64,000 nt of DNA from Cymodocea nodosa (lineage: Eukaryota > Streptophyta > Magnoliopsida > Alismatales > Cymodoceaceae): NCBI GenBank assembly GCA_036874045.1, contig CM072340.1:7951001-8015000 (forward strand), read 5' to 3'. Below, one piece after another: positions 1 through 12,193 of this stretch; position 1 is the stretch's first letter, and each line of letters begins with the position of its first letter. A program made the translations under genes and the position numbers. The notes below the pieces were generated by a model. That model was not told where the DNA came from. It did no database searches and saw only the letters and a list, made by a program, of their open reading frames with translations.

Positions 1-20
1 TATATATATATATATATATA
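1..20. repeat. (TA)n microsatellite
   Basis: Ten perfect TA units at the window edge. The array may continue to the left of the window. Confidence 0.95.
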
Positions 21-785
21 GCACATAAACAACAAAATTAATTTTTTTAAAAATAATTTTATTTATTTTTTTAAAATATTTTTTTAATAATTATATATAT
101 ATTTTAATAATAATTATATTTTTTATTTTATTACTATTATTATTACTATGACTAGTTATCCATAATGTCATGCAAAATTGAATAAATGAGTAAACATAAT
201 TAATTCAAGCACTTAGGTCTTTAGTAATACTAGCAATTTGCAATATAATAAAAGAATTGAAAAGCAATCATTTTTAATTCCACTTAAGACCTCATTTTCC
301 TTAACTCATTAAATTACAAGATCCTACATTCATGCCACTATGATTAGTATAAAAACACAATGTATTTTATCAATAAAACATCAACTTCATCCAAAGTTTT
401 AAATATACCAAGCACACATAAGATTTCAGAAATTAAACTGTGCTACTATAAATTGAAGATTTTCTACAAAAATTTATACAACTTAGAAATTCACAAATAA
501 ATATTTGTCTAAAAGGTAATTACTTCTACTTTTTATGAAAAATTAGAGACAAAAATATCCAAAAATGAATTATTATCAAAATTGTGTGAAACTCATAATT
601 CGTAATATGCAAAACATATCATCTTAGAAAAATTCTACAGAAATGTATATAAATCCAAATACAACATATAATACCTTGTTTAAAAGATAAACTACTGTAG
701 TTTCATGAAAAAATTTCAAAAATAATTTTTATTCAAAAATGTAACTGCAGTTTCAATTAAAACAATGCATATTATAAAAAATCTA
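21..785. other. AT-rich host sequence with a degenerate ~171-bp repeat
   Basis: No gene is seen. Two diverged copies of a unit, around 455-545 and 626-722, share a TTCTACA core (462 and 633, period 171), then a run like AAAAGGTAATTACT or AAAAGATAAACTACT, and a TTTCATGAAAAA-type end. A third diverged copy lies across element A at 23665-23760 (core at 23679). This is the old sequence into which element A inserted. Confidence 0.5.
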
Positions 786-942
786 CCTAGAAATTAACCA
801 TCTGATAGACATCGGATAGCTCACCCTAACTATCTGATTTTTATGTACAATCAGAGAGTTATGGGTGTAACCCTCTGGTCAGGGGCAGAATCGGATAGTT
901 TTGGTTATAACTATCTGATTTTTATATGAGGGTCGGATATGT
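786..942. repeat. Hairpin-rich host flank of element A
   Basis: Three imperfect inverted repeats lie in a row: CGGATAG/CTATCTG at about 813-838, CAGAGAGTTA/TAACCCTCTG at about 851-878, and TCGGATAG/CTATCTGA at about 892-919. They are then cut by the left end of element A. Sequence past the right end of A (23600-23633) contains GTATAGTTATG and AACCATCCGAT, so the interrupted hairpin continues there. The motif type matches the hairpins inside the LTRs of A itself. Confidence 0.6.
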
Positions 943-1894
943 TGTTTTCTTAACGGATCGTTTAGTTAACCTTCTATGACACGATACTGAAACACTCAGC
1001 TCTAAACTCACCGATGCTAGGAGTGAAGAGTAAGAGAAGAAATAATATAGAGAAGAAACAGGATTTACATGGTTCAGCAACAGCCTACGTCCATAGAGAG
1101 TTGAGGGTTCCTTATGAGCTTTGGCACAATCAACCGCAATATTTTACAACATCATAAAGGTTTATATACTACCCAACTTAGGGTTTATAAACCTTTAATT
1201 ACATACAAGCCATTACAGTAGAGAAACAATGCTTCAGAGAAGAGGCTATTAATTTCGGAGCCTTATCTTCTTAACTCTCAGAAATCTGCAACATTTCAAA
1301 TAGTTACAGACTTAACTATCCGAAGAGAATATTCTTTCTAAATGGGCGATACAGTACTAGGTTAACTGTCCGAGAGATTCTGTATTTCGAACAGTTATAG
1401 ACTTAATTGTCTAAAAAGTCACTTACTTTTCTCTCTCTGTCCTTTCAGAAGGTTATGCTGATAACTCACTGAAAATTGCATGTCTTCTGGATAGTTATAC
1501 CTTAACTATCCGAAAACTCACTTAAGTGTCTTTTTAGGTATTTCGGAAGGGTCTACCAATAACCCTCCGAAAAACTCATGAACTTCGGATAGTTACTGCC
1601 TAACTATCCAAACATCCACTTAAGTCACTACTTTTTGGATACTTGGCTTCTTAACTATCCGAAGATCCACTTAAGTGTCCTTTAAGTCATTTCGAATAGT
1701 TACAACTTAACTCTCCGAAATCTTCTAACTTTCGGATAGTTAACTCAAAGCTTTCGACTTAACTTTTATTTCCGGATACTTAGGTCTGTAACCTATTAAA
1801 AATATATAACTGCTAGATACTTACTGCTAACAAGCTTCTGATTGAACCTAGACTACTTGTGGCATACTCCACACTTGTAATACTTGCCCTAACA
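943..1894 (-). repeat. 3' LTR of element A
   Basis: 952 bp, colinear with 22648-23599. In element orientation it runs from TGTTAGGGCAAG to the TTAAGAAAACA end. A TATA box (TATATAAA read on the minus strand, 1161-1168) separates U3 from R. U3 (about 1230-1800) is an array of imperfect hairpins built on CGGATAGTTA ... TAACTATCCG, spaced about 60-100 bp apart and often followed by CTCACTTAAGTG. Confidence 0.9.
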
Positions 1895-1912
1895 ATCTCC
1901 CACTTGGAGTTT
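1895..1912 (-). other. Polypurine tract of element A
   Basis: Read on the minus strand this is AACTCCAAGTGGGAGAT, directly against the LTR start TGTTAGG. It is the expected primer position for plus-strand DNA synthesis. Confidence 0.7.
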
Positions 1913-2011
1913 GTCACAATGATCGAAAGAAAAATCAATCTCTACACTTAGCTTACAGATTATTGCAACTGCTGCTCAAATAATCATCAACTCTTCATCT
2001 CCTTCTACTTT

Positions 2012-2636
2012 TCAATTTTTCAGGAGACCAATTAAGGCCATACAGAGCCTTAATTTCTGCAGATTCAGAACTTTGGTTAGCATATCTGCTGCATTTTCAG
2101 ATCCAGCAATCTTCTGAAGATCTAACCTGTTCTGCTCTATCTCTTCCCTTATGAAATGAAATCTCATTCTCATATGCTTGGACCTTGAATGGAACTTCGG
2201 ATTCTCAGCTAAATAAATTGCACTTTGATTGTCATAGAATAGAATGCTTCTATTCTGTTTGTGCTCTAATTTGGCTAGTACATTCTCTAGCTAGATTTTT
2301 TCTTTAGTTGCCTCTACTACTACAACATATTCAGCTTCTGTGGTCGAGAGTGCAACAATACTTTGCAACTTAGATCTCCAACTAATTGCGGTACTTCCTA
2401 TGTAGAAAACATAACCTGAAGTACTCCTTCTTTTGTCCAACTCTCTTCCTAAATCAGCAACACAGTAGCCAATCAATTCAACTAGTCCTTTCTTGAAATT
2501 CAGATCTACATCTAGGGAATATCTGAAATATCTAAGTATCCACGGTACCGTAGATCAATGCTCAACTCCTAGTTCTGCCATATATCTACTGACCACTCCC
2601 ACTGCATGAGATATATCAGGTCTTGTGCATATCGTG
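2012..2636 (-). pseudogene. Element A pol, RNase H (C-terminal part)
   Basis: This is the C-terminal end of the copia polyprotein, which degrades the RNA strand of the RNA/DNA hybrid. Reading left from the insertion point at 2636, the protein resumes with CTRPDISHAVGVVSRYMAEL, then RRSTSGYVFYIG and the ALSTTEAEYV motif (2291-2476). After a TAG at 2291-2293, most simply an old TGG, it continues as LENVLAKLEHKQN, DNQSAIYLAENP and SENAADMLTK to a TGA at 2012-2014. A further in-frame stop and shift lie near 2555. The RT part of the same gene is at 19327-20555, on the far side of the nested block, and the reading frame matches across it. Confidence 0.85.
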
Positions 2637-4331
2637 CGTAGGACTGTATGGCTACACAAGAGGGGGGTGAATTGTGTATTTTTAATATTTTCTGAAATAT
2701 AATTGAAACTTTAAATCTCAAAAACAAGTCGAGACAGTGTTTTCATAAAATCATTTTTATTCAAGGTTTCAATTATAATATACAATTCAATTCTTCGTAG
2801 AAATTATAGATGCAATTATATCTCGATACCATGTATCATCTAAACAATTTCATAACTACAAACAGAGAAAACTAATTTGCGGAATTTAAAATATTTCTCC
2901 CTGTTTGAGATCTTTCTTCTTCTTCTTTCTTCTTCAGCAATTCTTCAGTGACAAATATTTTGTCTTTTTATGCTTCACCGAATTTACTTTTTTTTGATAT
3001 TTCAACTCTTCAGCGACATAAATCTGACCTTTTCTGCTTCACTGAATTTTCTTCCACTAGAGAGATTTTGCCCGAAGAGGTGTTTTTGATCCCTGAAAAA
3101 GATTTTTCTTTTGGTGTGCTCGGATGGTTTGATCCTTGAAAAAATTTTTCTTTTTGTGTGCAAGGATGGTTTGATCCTTGAAAAGATTTTTCTTTTTGTG
3201 TGCAAGGATGGTTTAATCAACGACAACTCTATGTCTTTTATACTATATCTTCATTTCATGCATATCTTCCACGTTTAATCACTACCAGTTTTCCACTTCT
3301 CCATGTCTTTTCTTTTTCCTTCATCGAAACACACACGTTCCAACCCACGTTTATATTTCCAATTTCCTTTAATCATCAGTCTTGGATCTCTGAAAAATTT
3401 CCTGTAAAATAAGCTTTCTCGTCCAAAAGTTTTTCATCAGTATAATAAGAAGTCGTTACTTTAATGTTAACTAAATGAGTACCACAAGTATATATATATA
3501 ACTTAATGTTTCTAACTTAACGAGTTCACCATGTGCCATTTCACGTGACAAGTACTGTAGCTAACTCAACAAACTAAGTCCGTGGTATTATGCTATCTCA
3601 ACGAACCAACTTAACCTTTCTTTCGGAAGGTTAAATGATAACTCACCGAAAACAGTTTAAGTTTCGGATAGTTATGGATGTAAGTCACCGAAAAACTCTA
3701 ACTCACCGATTCAGTAATAAACAAATGTTTTTATAATAAGAATTTTACCACGTGCAAAAATAACAACTTAAGTTTATAACGCTAACCTAACGCGTTGCCT
3801 TAGTGTTCAATATAGCAACTCAACGTGTTTAGTTATGTTAACTTAATGAGTTAAACATGTGCACCTCACGTGATATAATACAACATTCGTAATTTATAAT
3901 TTCACCACGTGTATAACACTAACTTAACGAGCTCGTCTCTTCTTTTACTCACTAACTTAACGAGTTATCACGTGACCTATTTTAACCTTTAAGCCTCTAA
4001 CTTAACGAGTTCTCACGTGACCTCTATACAAACAAAACTCTAACTTAACGAGTTGTCTAAACATGCACTGTTCATGATACAGTAGATATAACTTTAAAAC
4101 ATATCATGCTTTTCAATAAAACCACACATTAACTTAACGTTTAGCTAAATGAGAAATTAATGGAACGAAACGAATAGTTATTAACTTCAGATCTAATACA
4201 GACAAATATTTATATCAGTAAGCTTTTTTTGTATTAATTGATGATTTTAATTTCTTTTCACAAGCAATAGTAATTGAGCAAATATGATTATTTTCATTCA
4301 GCACACATCATTAAAACAAAAATACTCAACA
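2637..4331 (-). repeat. 3' LTR of the Sirevirus-like block
   Basis: 1695 bp. The plus-strand left end reads CGTAGGACTGTATGG, a mutated TGTAGGATCGTATGG, and the right end is ACTCAACA. It has (element orientation) a U3 full of AACTTAACGAGTT repeats and CACGTG boxes, a TATAAAAGG box at about 3237-3245, and a poly(A) signal AATAAAAATG near the far end. The 2948-3412 stretches open to translation are not genes. A ~45-bp unit with TTTTTCTTTTTGTGTGCAAG is repeated at 3100-3215. Confidence 0.9.
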
Positions 4332-4827
4332 ATCTCCCCCTTTTTGATGATGACAAAACCATATTAAATCAATTATGAAATATGTTTAATTCAACAAAGC
4401 ACCTTCGTTGGGTTAACTTTTAATTCAACAAACTTGTTTATTGACTTAAGTTCACTTAAGCTTATTTCTATTGTTTGTGTAAATTTTACCTCTCAGAACT
4501 AAAACTCTCACATGTCAATAATTATATAAGTATCAGTTTTCTAATTATCATCTGTCAAATTACAATAACCATTTAATAGCATCTCCTTTTATAATATATA
4601 TATGCAATTAAGATCATAATCATCTTTTTATAATATTTCTCCCCCTTTTTTGTCATTAATCAAAAAGATAATTACAGAGAATATATATACATATATAAGA
4701 GAATTACAACAACAATTTCTGTAAACAAGAATAATAATTGAACACATTTACAGAAAAATGTATTGTTCAATGAATCAAACAAATAATACAAACATTACAT
4801 TTTGTATTCAGAAACAAACAAAAATAG
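4332..4827 (-). other. 3' untranslated region with two polypurine tracts
   Basis: Read on the minus strand, CAAAAAGGGGGAGA at about 4333-4346 abuts the LTR, and a second tract, CAAAAAAGGGGGAGA, lies about 300 bp away at 4638-4652. Duplicated polypurine tracts are a known hallmark of the Sirevirus genus. There is no open frame here. Confidence 0.7.
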
Positions 4828-7088
4828 TTATCGACCCCTCCTAAGTATATCACTTATAGCATTACATATTTTATCTCCTAGATGCCTAATATCATTTCTG
4901 ATGTCGTTAATCACTGCATCTAAGTCAGGAGGTAGTTGGGTTTGCTGTTCTGCTTGAACTGAATAACTTTGTTGTTGTTGTATATGGTCTATATCAAGTT
5001 GTTGTTGTTGTTGTCGTTGAGGTTTATGCATGGCCTGTAATTTTTGCAAATCTTTGACACTAAATGCTCTCATGCCTTTAGTTTCAAAGGGCCAGTCAGA
5101 TAAAGTCAATTGGCTTGCAAGGATTCTACATACAGCATCACCATAAAATAACTTTGAACTCATATGCTGTAGTTGAGACATAAATACATCAAACCAATTT
5201 ATTTGAATTCTATTCAGCAGGCCATAAGTTGCATATAAATAGCTCTACTGACTTCCAAATTGTGTCCAACTCTCTGAAATAAATTTGCATGCAATATATT
5301 TGCAATAAACCTTGCCTTTGCATTCAGATTTTCCATTAATCTCATTTCAAAATATACATCTAGAATTTTTGATAAAGACTGAATGTTCCATTCCAGTTGT
5401 CTTATCATGTCAAATCTGTTGGTAACAACACCTTCATTCTTTAATCCTAAAACTTCAAAAATTAACTCAGGAGACAATAGAAACTCCTGTTCATTTATTT
5501 GCATTTTCAAAAAAATTCCATTCTTGACCAGATTGCTATAAAAAGTTGCAATAAGCTCTATGTATTGCTTCCATTTCGTTCCTACTAGTAAGAATTTAAT
5601 GATGCCTTGAAACTCAAACAGATCTCTTATTTCCATCAAATTTCTGAATTTAATTGGACGAGCATGCAAAATCTGACATGTAATCAGATTATTGTATTTC
5701 TACAATGCTTCTTTAGATCTAAAATGAATTGCATTACCTTGAATTTGTAATATTGTACACAAAGAAGGTGATACCTAAAGCCGTGATTCAGAGTTTAATT
5801 CATCTTCAGAAACCTCTTCTTCAAAATGAATGTCATGTTGTTCCTCTTCCAAAATATTATCTTGAAGCTGCTCAGGTAAGCTTGATTCTTCAGCTTCAAC
5901 AATGTTAGGAACATTGTCAATATGCTCAACATTCATCTTTTCAGTCTCTATAGAATGTTCAGAGTTCAATTTTTCCACAAATTCTACAACTAGTGTATCT
6001 GTCTGTAATTGTTCATTTTGTTCAATAGATAATTTCATTGATTCATGCTGTGAATTCTCAAACTCTGCTTCTATAGATTCTGTAGAAGGCTGGTTAACTT
6101 TTAGCTCTTCTAGAGTCTTAACATTTTCAATATCTACTACTCCAAACAATTCAGCCTGTGAACTAGTTAATGCTTCAACATTGTCAATTATATCTGCAAT
6201 AACTTGTTCAATGTTAGGTGCCTAATGCTCTGATTTATCAATATCTGCATCATCAGGACTTGTACTAATAGAAAAACTTGAGCTCATATTTGACTTGTAT
6301 TTCTTCTCAAGCTTTCTAGCAAGGAAAAATAAAGTCTCATTATCTTCATCAGTTTCAGTATGCTCAGAACTGATGAGTTTATCAGATGCACAATAAGGTA
6401 CAATGTCTAGACATACATTGTCCTTTGGAAATAAATTTTCATCTGATTTTCCTTTTTCAATAGACTTTGTTTCCTTAGACATAATTTTTCTGACTTTCCT
6501 TCTTCTATAACATTTCTGTTTCTCCTTTTCAAGTATTGCTATTTTCTTTTCAAATTGCTCCATAAAAGTTTTCTGCTTTAATTATTCTAAGGCACTTTCT
6601 ATTGCAACGGCCTTTCGAAGACTGTCAACTTTTGTTTTGTCTACAGTAATATCTGATTCTACTTATTTTGAATATAAAGGAGTAGGGATAGCTGATTCAT
6701 GCTCTTCCTCAAATGCATGTAGTCTTGTACCGTTTATAGGAGTTTGAGGAGTTCTATTTGATGAACCTACACCTTTTTCCAAATATTTTGCATACTGTTC
6801 CAAAAATGCAATCTCAGCACATTTCATTCTGTATTCTCTATCAAATTTACTACGAATACCCATGTATATAATATTTGCATCAGTATGTTGAAGTTCTTGT
6901 CTAACTTCATTTAGTATACCTTCAGGAAAGAAGTAATCATTATAAATTTCAGCTAACCTTCTATCCACTCGAAGTATTTTCTTGAACCAAGTACGTGGAA
7001 CTTCATCATTCTCTATTTCTTTTCCTTTTGCATCTCTTCTGCTTTTGCCTTTTCCTTTGCCACGACCTTTGTAGAACTTGGAGACCAT
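4828..7088 (-). pseudogene. aORF of the Sirevirus-like block (plant-transposon-protein-like domain)
   Basis: Accessory ORF downstream of pol; function unknown. It begins MVSKFYKGRGKGKGKS with a basic head (7088) and ends LRRGR at a TAA (4828-4830). The middle is acidic and low-complexity (5775-6560). The C-terminal half has RDLFEFQG, FEVLGLKNEGV, RFIANILHANLFQRVGHN, LLNRIQINWFDVF and SKLFYGDAVCRIL, which I recognise as the 'putative plant transposon protein' type of domain (PF20167 from memory). A CAA repeat gives a polyglutamine stretch near the C-terminus. Breaks: TAG at 6222-6224 and 5775-5777, where copy E has CAG; TAG near 5700; shifts near 6600 and 5210. No signal peptide or membrane segment is visible, so I do not call it an envelope. 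Confidence 0.75.
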
Positions 7089-8673
7089 CGTCGTAGGTTG
7101 TAACAGCAACAAGCGGGAAAGATTTTCTTGACAAAGTTTACAAATAACCTAAGTGCCCGTGTAATAAGTGTTTAAATAGGGATTTTAGGCGTATAATTCA
7201 ACGTGAAGGGAAGTTGGGTTTAGAAATTAAATAAATATTGAATAAAGTTTATTCAATCAAAGTACCCAAAATATTCAAGTATAACTCATTGAGTTAACTA
7301 ACCTAACGAGTAAAACGCTGTCTAGAGGCATTTTTACACGTTACCTTATCTAACATAACGTCTAATTAGTACACTTAAACAATTTTCGGATGCTTCCAAC
7401 TGAAACGTTCCGAAAACAACATACATGCTAAACTTAACATTATCTTGAGAACATTATAAACTATTTGAACATTTTGTCTTTTGAATCTGAAATAGTTTAT
7501 TCGTCTTTTTAAATTAGTTCATCAAGATTTTAAGAGGACATTAATTCAGATTAACTAAGATTTGTATTCTAAATTATATTAATCTGTTTTCGACATTGTT
7601 AATGCTCCCCCTACAAATATACTTCAAATATATTCAATCAACATACAAAATATACTTGTAGTGACAATGATGTTAAGTATAACTATACTTTTAAATTTTC
7701 TTTTCAGAAACTTCCGTTATCCTAAGATCATCAAAAATGATTTCCAGAATCAATTCATACTGTATATGAATCAAAACACAACTTTGAACTCAATGTGATT
7801 AATTCAAGGAGAATAAAAGAATGTATCTCAAATAAATGTTTTCAAAAGTACTAATGTTGATTCAATAAATCAGTAGTCATATTGGTAGAAACTATATGCG
7901 ATTTAAAGATATCTGTAATTAATGAAACAACTTTTTCTTTTCAAAACAGTAAATATTGATAATTTTCTTTAAAAGTTAGTTTGGAAAGCTTGAATCATAC
8001 AAGAGCTTTCTAATGTACCCGTGTAATGAGCTTTCAGTCAACAATCCCAGATCTAATCAGGACCTTAGGTTGCCAGATTTAAAGAATCCTTTTTCAGGAC
8101 AACAATCCTTACATACCTATCTGCTCAAGTATAAAAGGCTCGTGATCAAATTGATCAATAAACTCTCAAAGATTTTCACTTTGTAAGCACTTTTCATTTT
8201 AAGCAAAGTATATATGTATTCCATTAATACAGATGCAATAAAAACACAAATCTCATACAATTTTTACTTCTATGATTGTACTGAGAATATGAATCAATTT
8301 CAATAAGCTTATACTTTTGATTAACAGTTTAAGATGAGTGACATAACTTATTCTACAAGTTTAATCAATTAAGTCTAATTTATGCATGATCATATGCATT
8401 TTCCTTGATTCAAAGAAAACATTTAATCAAAATTTCAGAATGTCAGAAGTATTTAATGTTTTTCATTTACATTTCCACTTAAAATCGTAAAAACCATTAA
8501 AATTGATAAACTACTTAAAATCAATAAGATACTACTATGATTTTACAATAAATACATAGTATCTTAAGCAGTAGTTTAAATATTACTTTAGATATTTATA
8601 ATAAGTATATAATATCTATGAGGTGAACAACATCATCAATAATATTTATCTTTTTATGTGGAGTTTAAGCATT
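7089..8673 (-). other. Inter-cistron non-coding region between pol and aORF
   Basis: About 1.6 kb without a gene. A TATA-like box (TATTTAAACACTT read on the minus strand) lies at about 7161-7177, roughly 80 bp before the aORF ATG. A polypurine-like GTAGGGGGAGC lies at 7605-7615. The stretch 7590-8640 is homologous to the non-coding region of the gypsy unit (27067-28200 and 43990-45010). It includes the conserved block around 7985-8180 with AAGCTTGAATCATACAAG. Confidence 0.7.
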
Positions 8674-9734
8674 TTACACATCACATAGCCTACAAATACC
8701 TAAATTTAATCTAATGTTGCAGAATGTATTTTCGTCTAGAGGTTTTGTAAATATATCAGCTAATTGATTTTTACTAGACACAAATTCTAATTTAATTTTT
8801 CCTTTAATTACGTTATCTCTTAGAAAATGATGTCTAAGCTCTATATGCTTTGCTCTTGAATGTAATACAGGATTTTTTTGAAAGATTTATTGTAGAGCTA
8901 CTATCACAATAAATCTCAGTTGTATCATAAGATAATCCAAAATCTTCTAAAGTTTGCCTTATCCACAGAATCTGAGTGCAACACAGTGCAGCAACAACAT
9001 ATTCAGCTTCTGTAGTAGAAAGTGCTACACAGTTTTGCCTTTTACTAAACCATGACACCAAATTATTTCCCAATAATTGACATGTGCCACTAGTACTGTT
9101 TCTATCAGATTTAGATCCTGCATAATCAGCATCAGTATATCCTATAAGATCTATTGAACTATCCTTAGAATAATACAGTCCGAAATTTTTAGTTCATTGT
9201 ATATATCTAAATATTCTTTTAACTGCTATTAAGTGTGATTCTTTAGGATTAGATTGAAATTTAGCACAAACACACACAGCAAACATAATATCAGGTCTAC
9301 TAGCAGTCAAATAAAGTAAAGAACCAATCATACTTCTATATTTTCTTTGATCTATAGATTTTCCTATGTCATCAATATCTAACTTTAAAGTAGTACTCAT
9401 AGGAGTTCCTCGAATCCTTGTATCATTAAAATTAAATTTCTTAAGCATTTCATCTGCATATTTTTCCTGATTTAAAAATATACCTTTATCCATTTATGAC
9501 ACTCAGCAAATTAAAACCTAGGTTTTCTACAAATAGTACATTCGAAGTAACACAAGTAGGAGTTATTTGAACATTGCCCATACCTATGATTTTATCTTTG
9601 CTTTTGTTTCCAAATGTTACACTTCATTTCACAGTATTTGTAAAATTTTGTAATAGACTTTTTTATCCGGTCATGTGACTTAACGCTCCACTGTCCAAGA
9701 TCCATTTTGATGTTGTTTCCTCCTGCAACACAAA
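8674..9734 (-). pseudogene. Internally deleted pol of the Sirevirus-like block (protease start joined to RT end and RNase H)
   Basis: Reading leftwards from the gag stop: an aspartic protease start with KWILDSGALSHMTG (intact DSG), a TAA two residues later, and a frame to ENLGFNLLSVI. It then jumps at about 9494 to MDKGIFLNQEKYADEMLKK of the RT. Compared with copy E this removes about 2.0 kb (E 49409-51436), taking integrase and most of RT, including YVDD. The joint shares only two or three bases, so end joining is likely. RNase H follows with YTDADYAGSKSD, ALSTTEAEYV and CDSSSTINLSK, broken near 8880 and 9190, ending LGICRLCDV at a TAA (8674-8676). Confidence 0.85.
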
Positions 9735-11993
9735 TTAAGAAAAACTTTTTCTTGGTACCCAATGTTGTTGAGGACCAAGTTCATTAAACACATATTTCTT
9801 CTTTTTGTTCAAAAATAGTTTAACGTTATCATTTATATTCTTATTAGTTGTAAGTACTATTGATTTACCATTAGCTTCATACTCACATATAGCATTATTG
9901 CTTTTGCAATCATTCTTTTTGTTTTCAGATGTAGTATAATCAAGACCAAACATATTTTTATTAGATGTTAATTTATTTTGGTCATGCTTATACATTTCTG
10001 TAAGTTTATACCAAGATTTTGTACTTGTATTAACACTTTCCGTACATACAAAATCTTTTTCTACACAAGAATTTTTTGTTTTATCACATGCAGAATGAGT
10101 AATTGTTCTAATACCAGTGTATTGAATTACATGCTCAGGTTTTTGAATTTTCAGTTTACTACAATTGTCTGAAATTTTAGAAACATTAGAAACTGAATTT
10201 CCAGAACAAGAAACAAGATTTTTAGAAACATTTATAGTCATGTTAAAAGTACAATTTGACAAATCACATTGATTTATATTATTACTGCATGATTCATCCC
10301 TTGAAGTACCTACTTCTACATATTTATTACCTTGTTTCATAATAAAAGGAATTTTAGTCTTAGATTTACTTGAACTACAACTAATAAATCCTTTATTGGC
10401 TTGAGATTCAGGATATTCAGGATAATCAAATCCTAAGCCAAATTTATAAGACACCGCAGGGGTACTAGTTAGTTTGTCTAACTTAGTTTGACTTAAATTC
10501 CATTTCTCAATGGTAGAATTTAAATCTTGCTCTCTCAGTTTTAATTTTTCTATTTCTAATTCAAGTTCATTTATATTATTTCTCAACATTTCATTTTTAG
10601 ATTCTATCTTTAACTTTTCAGCATTTATATTCTGTATTTGTTCATGCAAGATACATTCATTAAATCTAAATTTTTGCAAATCTCTAACATGATTTTCATT
10701 ATCACATTTAAACTTTTCTAAAGTAGTAGACAGGAAAAAATTTTCTTCTTCCATAATGGATGAAGATTTTCTAATATTCTTATTTTCCAGTTTACGTACT
10801 TTAAGTTTTTGTAATAATGCATGATAAGCACATAATAATTCATCAAAGTTGAAATCTGAATGACTTTCAGGATCAGATATTACCTCAAACTCATCCGCCA
10901 TGAAGCACACATGAGCAACATCTTCTAACTCTCGTTCTCTTTCTGAATGTGAAGATTTTGATGCTGATTCCTTAGATTCAGACTCTTCAGACGTGTCATC
11001 CCAAGTGACCTTCAAAGCCTTTTTCTTGTAAAACTTTTTCTGAGTTTTCTGAGCCGTCTTCTTCTAATTTGTCCTACTTTGCTTTTCATTTTTCCTCATA
11101 AGACAATCTGGAGAAAGATGTCTAGGTTTCTTACAGTTGTAACATACATACTTTCTGGATGAAGAATTCTTATCATTCAATGATTTTGACGTTGAGGCTT
11201 TATCATTTTTGTTCCTTTGCTATTTCCTAGCTTTCCATGCTTTCTTGAATTTCCTAGTGAGTAAAATCAAATCATCGTCAAAATCAGTAGATATATCAGA
11301 ATCTGAATTAATTTCGAAGGCTATTTCTTTCTTCATTTTTAGTTTGTTGTGATTCAGTGATTCATTTAATTGAACTTCATAAGCTGTTAAATTTCGTATA
11401 AGTTCATTCATAGTATAAACATTTAAATCTCGTGATTCCTCAATTGATGTTACTTTCTGAGACCATTTAGAACTTAGGGATCTGAGAATTTTCCTCACCA
11501 AATCCTTCTGTTTAAAATTCTTTCCTAAACATTTTAAAGAGTTTATGATATCAAGAAATTTGGAAAACATCTCAGAAATATTTTCGTCTTCATGCATCTT
11601 AAAGAGTTCATACTTATGAATCAACATGTTTATTTTGGTCTCTTTAACTTGAGAAGTGCCTTCATGTGAAACTTCTAATGCATGCCACACCACATAAGCA
11701 GATTTATATGCCGACACTTTACTGAACTGTTCATAACTCAATGCACAAAATAAAATATTTAAGCCCTTAGCATTTAGAGTTTCATTTTCTTTTTCAGTAA
11801 TTGTCCAAGTATTATAAGGAGTAGTTAACAGAGTATATGGTTTAGAAATCATGAACCACAATTTATGATCTATACTTTGTAGAAAAACAGTCATCCTATA
11901 TTTCCAATATTCAAAATGTATTCCATCAAATAAAGGAGGACGATTAAGATTTTGGCCTTCATATAAATAAAAATTACCATTTCCAGTAGCCAT
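9735..11993 (-). pseudogene. gag: gag of the Sirevirus-like block (inner unit)
   Basis: Capsid/nucleocapsid precursor of a Ty1/copia Sirevirus-like element. It starts MATGNGNFYLYEGQNLNRPP (11993) and ends RKSFS at a TAA (9735-9737). Residues 1-220 are a UBN2/copia-gag domain (YWKYRM, YEVQLNES). A zinc knuckle CYNCKKPRHLSPDC follows, then an acidic SEESESKES stretch, a coiled-coil-like stretch (LEKFKCDNENHVRDLQKF to LNSTIEKWNLSQTKL), and an Asn/Ser-rich tail. This long gag with coiled coil is typical of Sireviruses. Only two breaks: TAG at 11220-11222 and at 11064-11066, each CAG in sister copies. Frame and length otherwise match copy E (752 aa). Confidence 0.9.
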
Positions 11994-12179
11994 GTTACCT
12001 TAGATTTTTCAACCTATTTGATTTTAAACAGTCTAAAAACTTTAAAACAACTTGAGCCTTAAATCAAGAAAGTTAAACGTATGCTCAGATATTAATTTCT
12101 GTTTAAAAACAAGGAAGGTAGAATAAGCAATGATATTAAATAAGTTGGTATCGATTTTATATCAAAGATTATTAACATA

Positions 12180-12191
12180 GCTCTGATACCA
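12180..12191 (-). other. Primer binding site next to the middle LTR
   Basis: GCTCTGATACCA on the plus strand, i.e. TGGTATCAGAGC in element orientation. It is complementary to the 3' end of initiator Met tRNA and lies two bases from the LTR end. Confidence 0.9.
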
Positions 12192-12193
12192 CT

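Noticed and set aside
1230..1800. CRISPR-like spaced repeats in element A's LTR
   Set aside because: Repeats are degenerate inverted motifs with variable spacing inside a plant LTR, present in both LTRs; not a CRISPR array.
2948..3412. Open reading frames on both strands near the left Sirevirus-like LTR
   Set aside because: They lie inside the LTR around its TATA box and a purine/pyrimidine-rich repeat. The same stretches in the other LTRs are not conserved as protein.
4828..7088. Calling the aORF an envelope protein, as in SIRE1
   Set aside because: Position downstream of pol fits, but I see no signal peptide, transmembrane helix or coat-like features, and the domain blocks match a plant transposon protein of unknown role instead.
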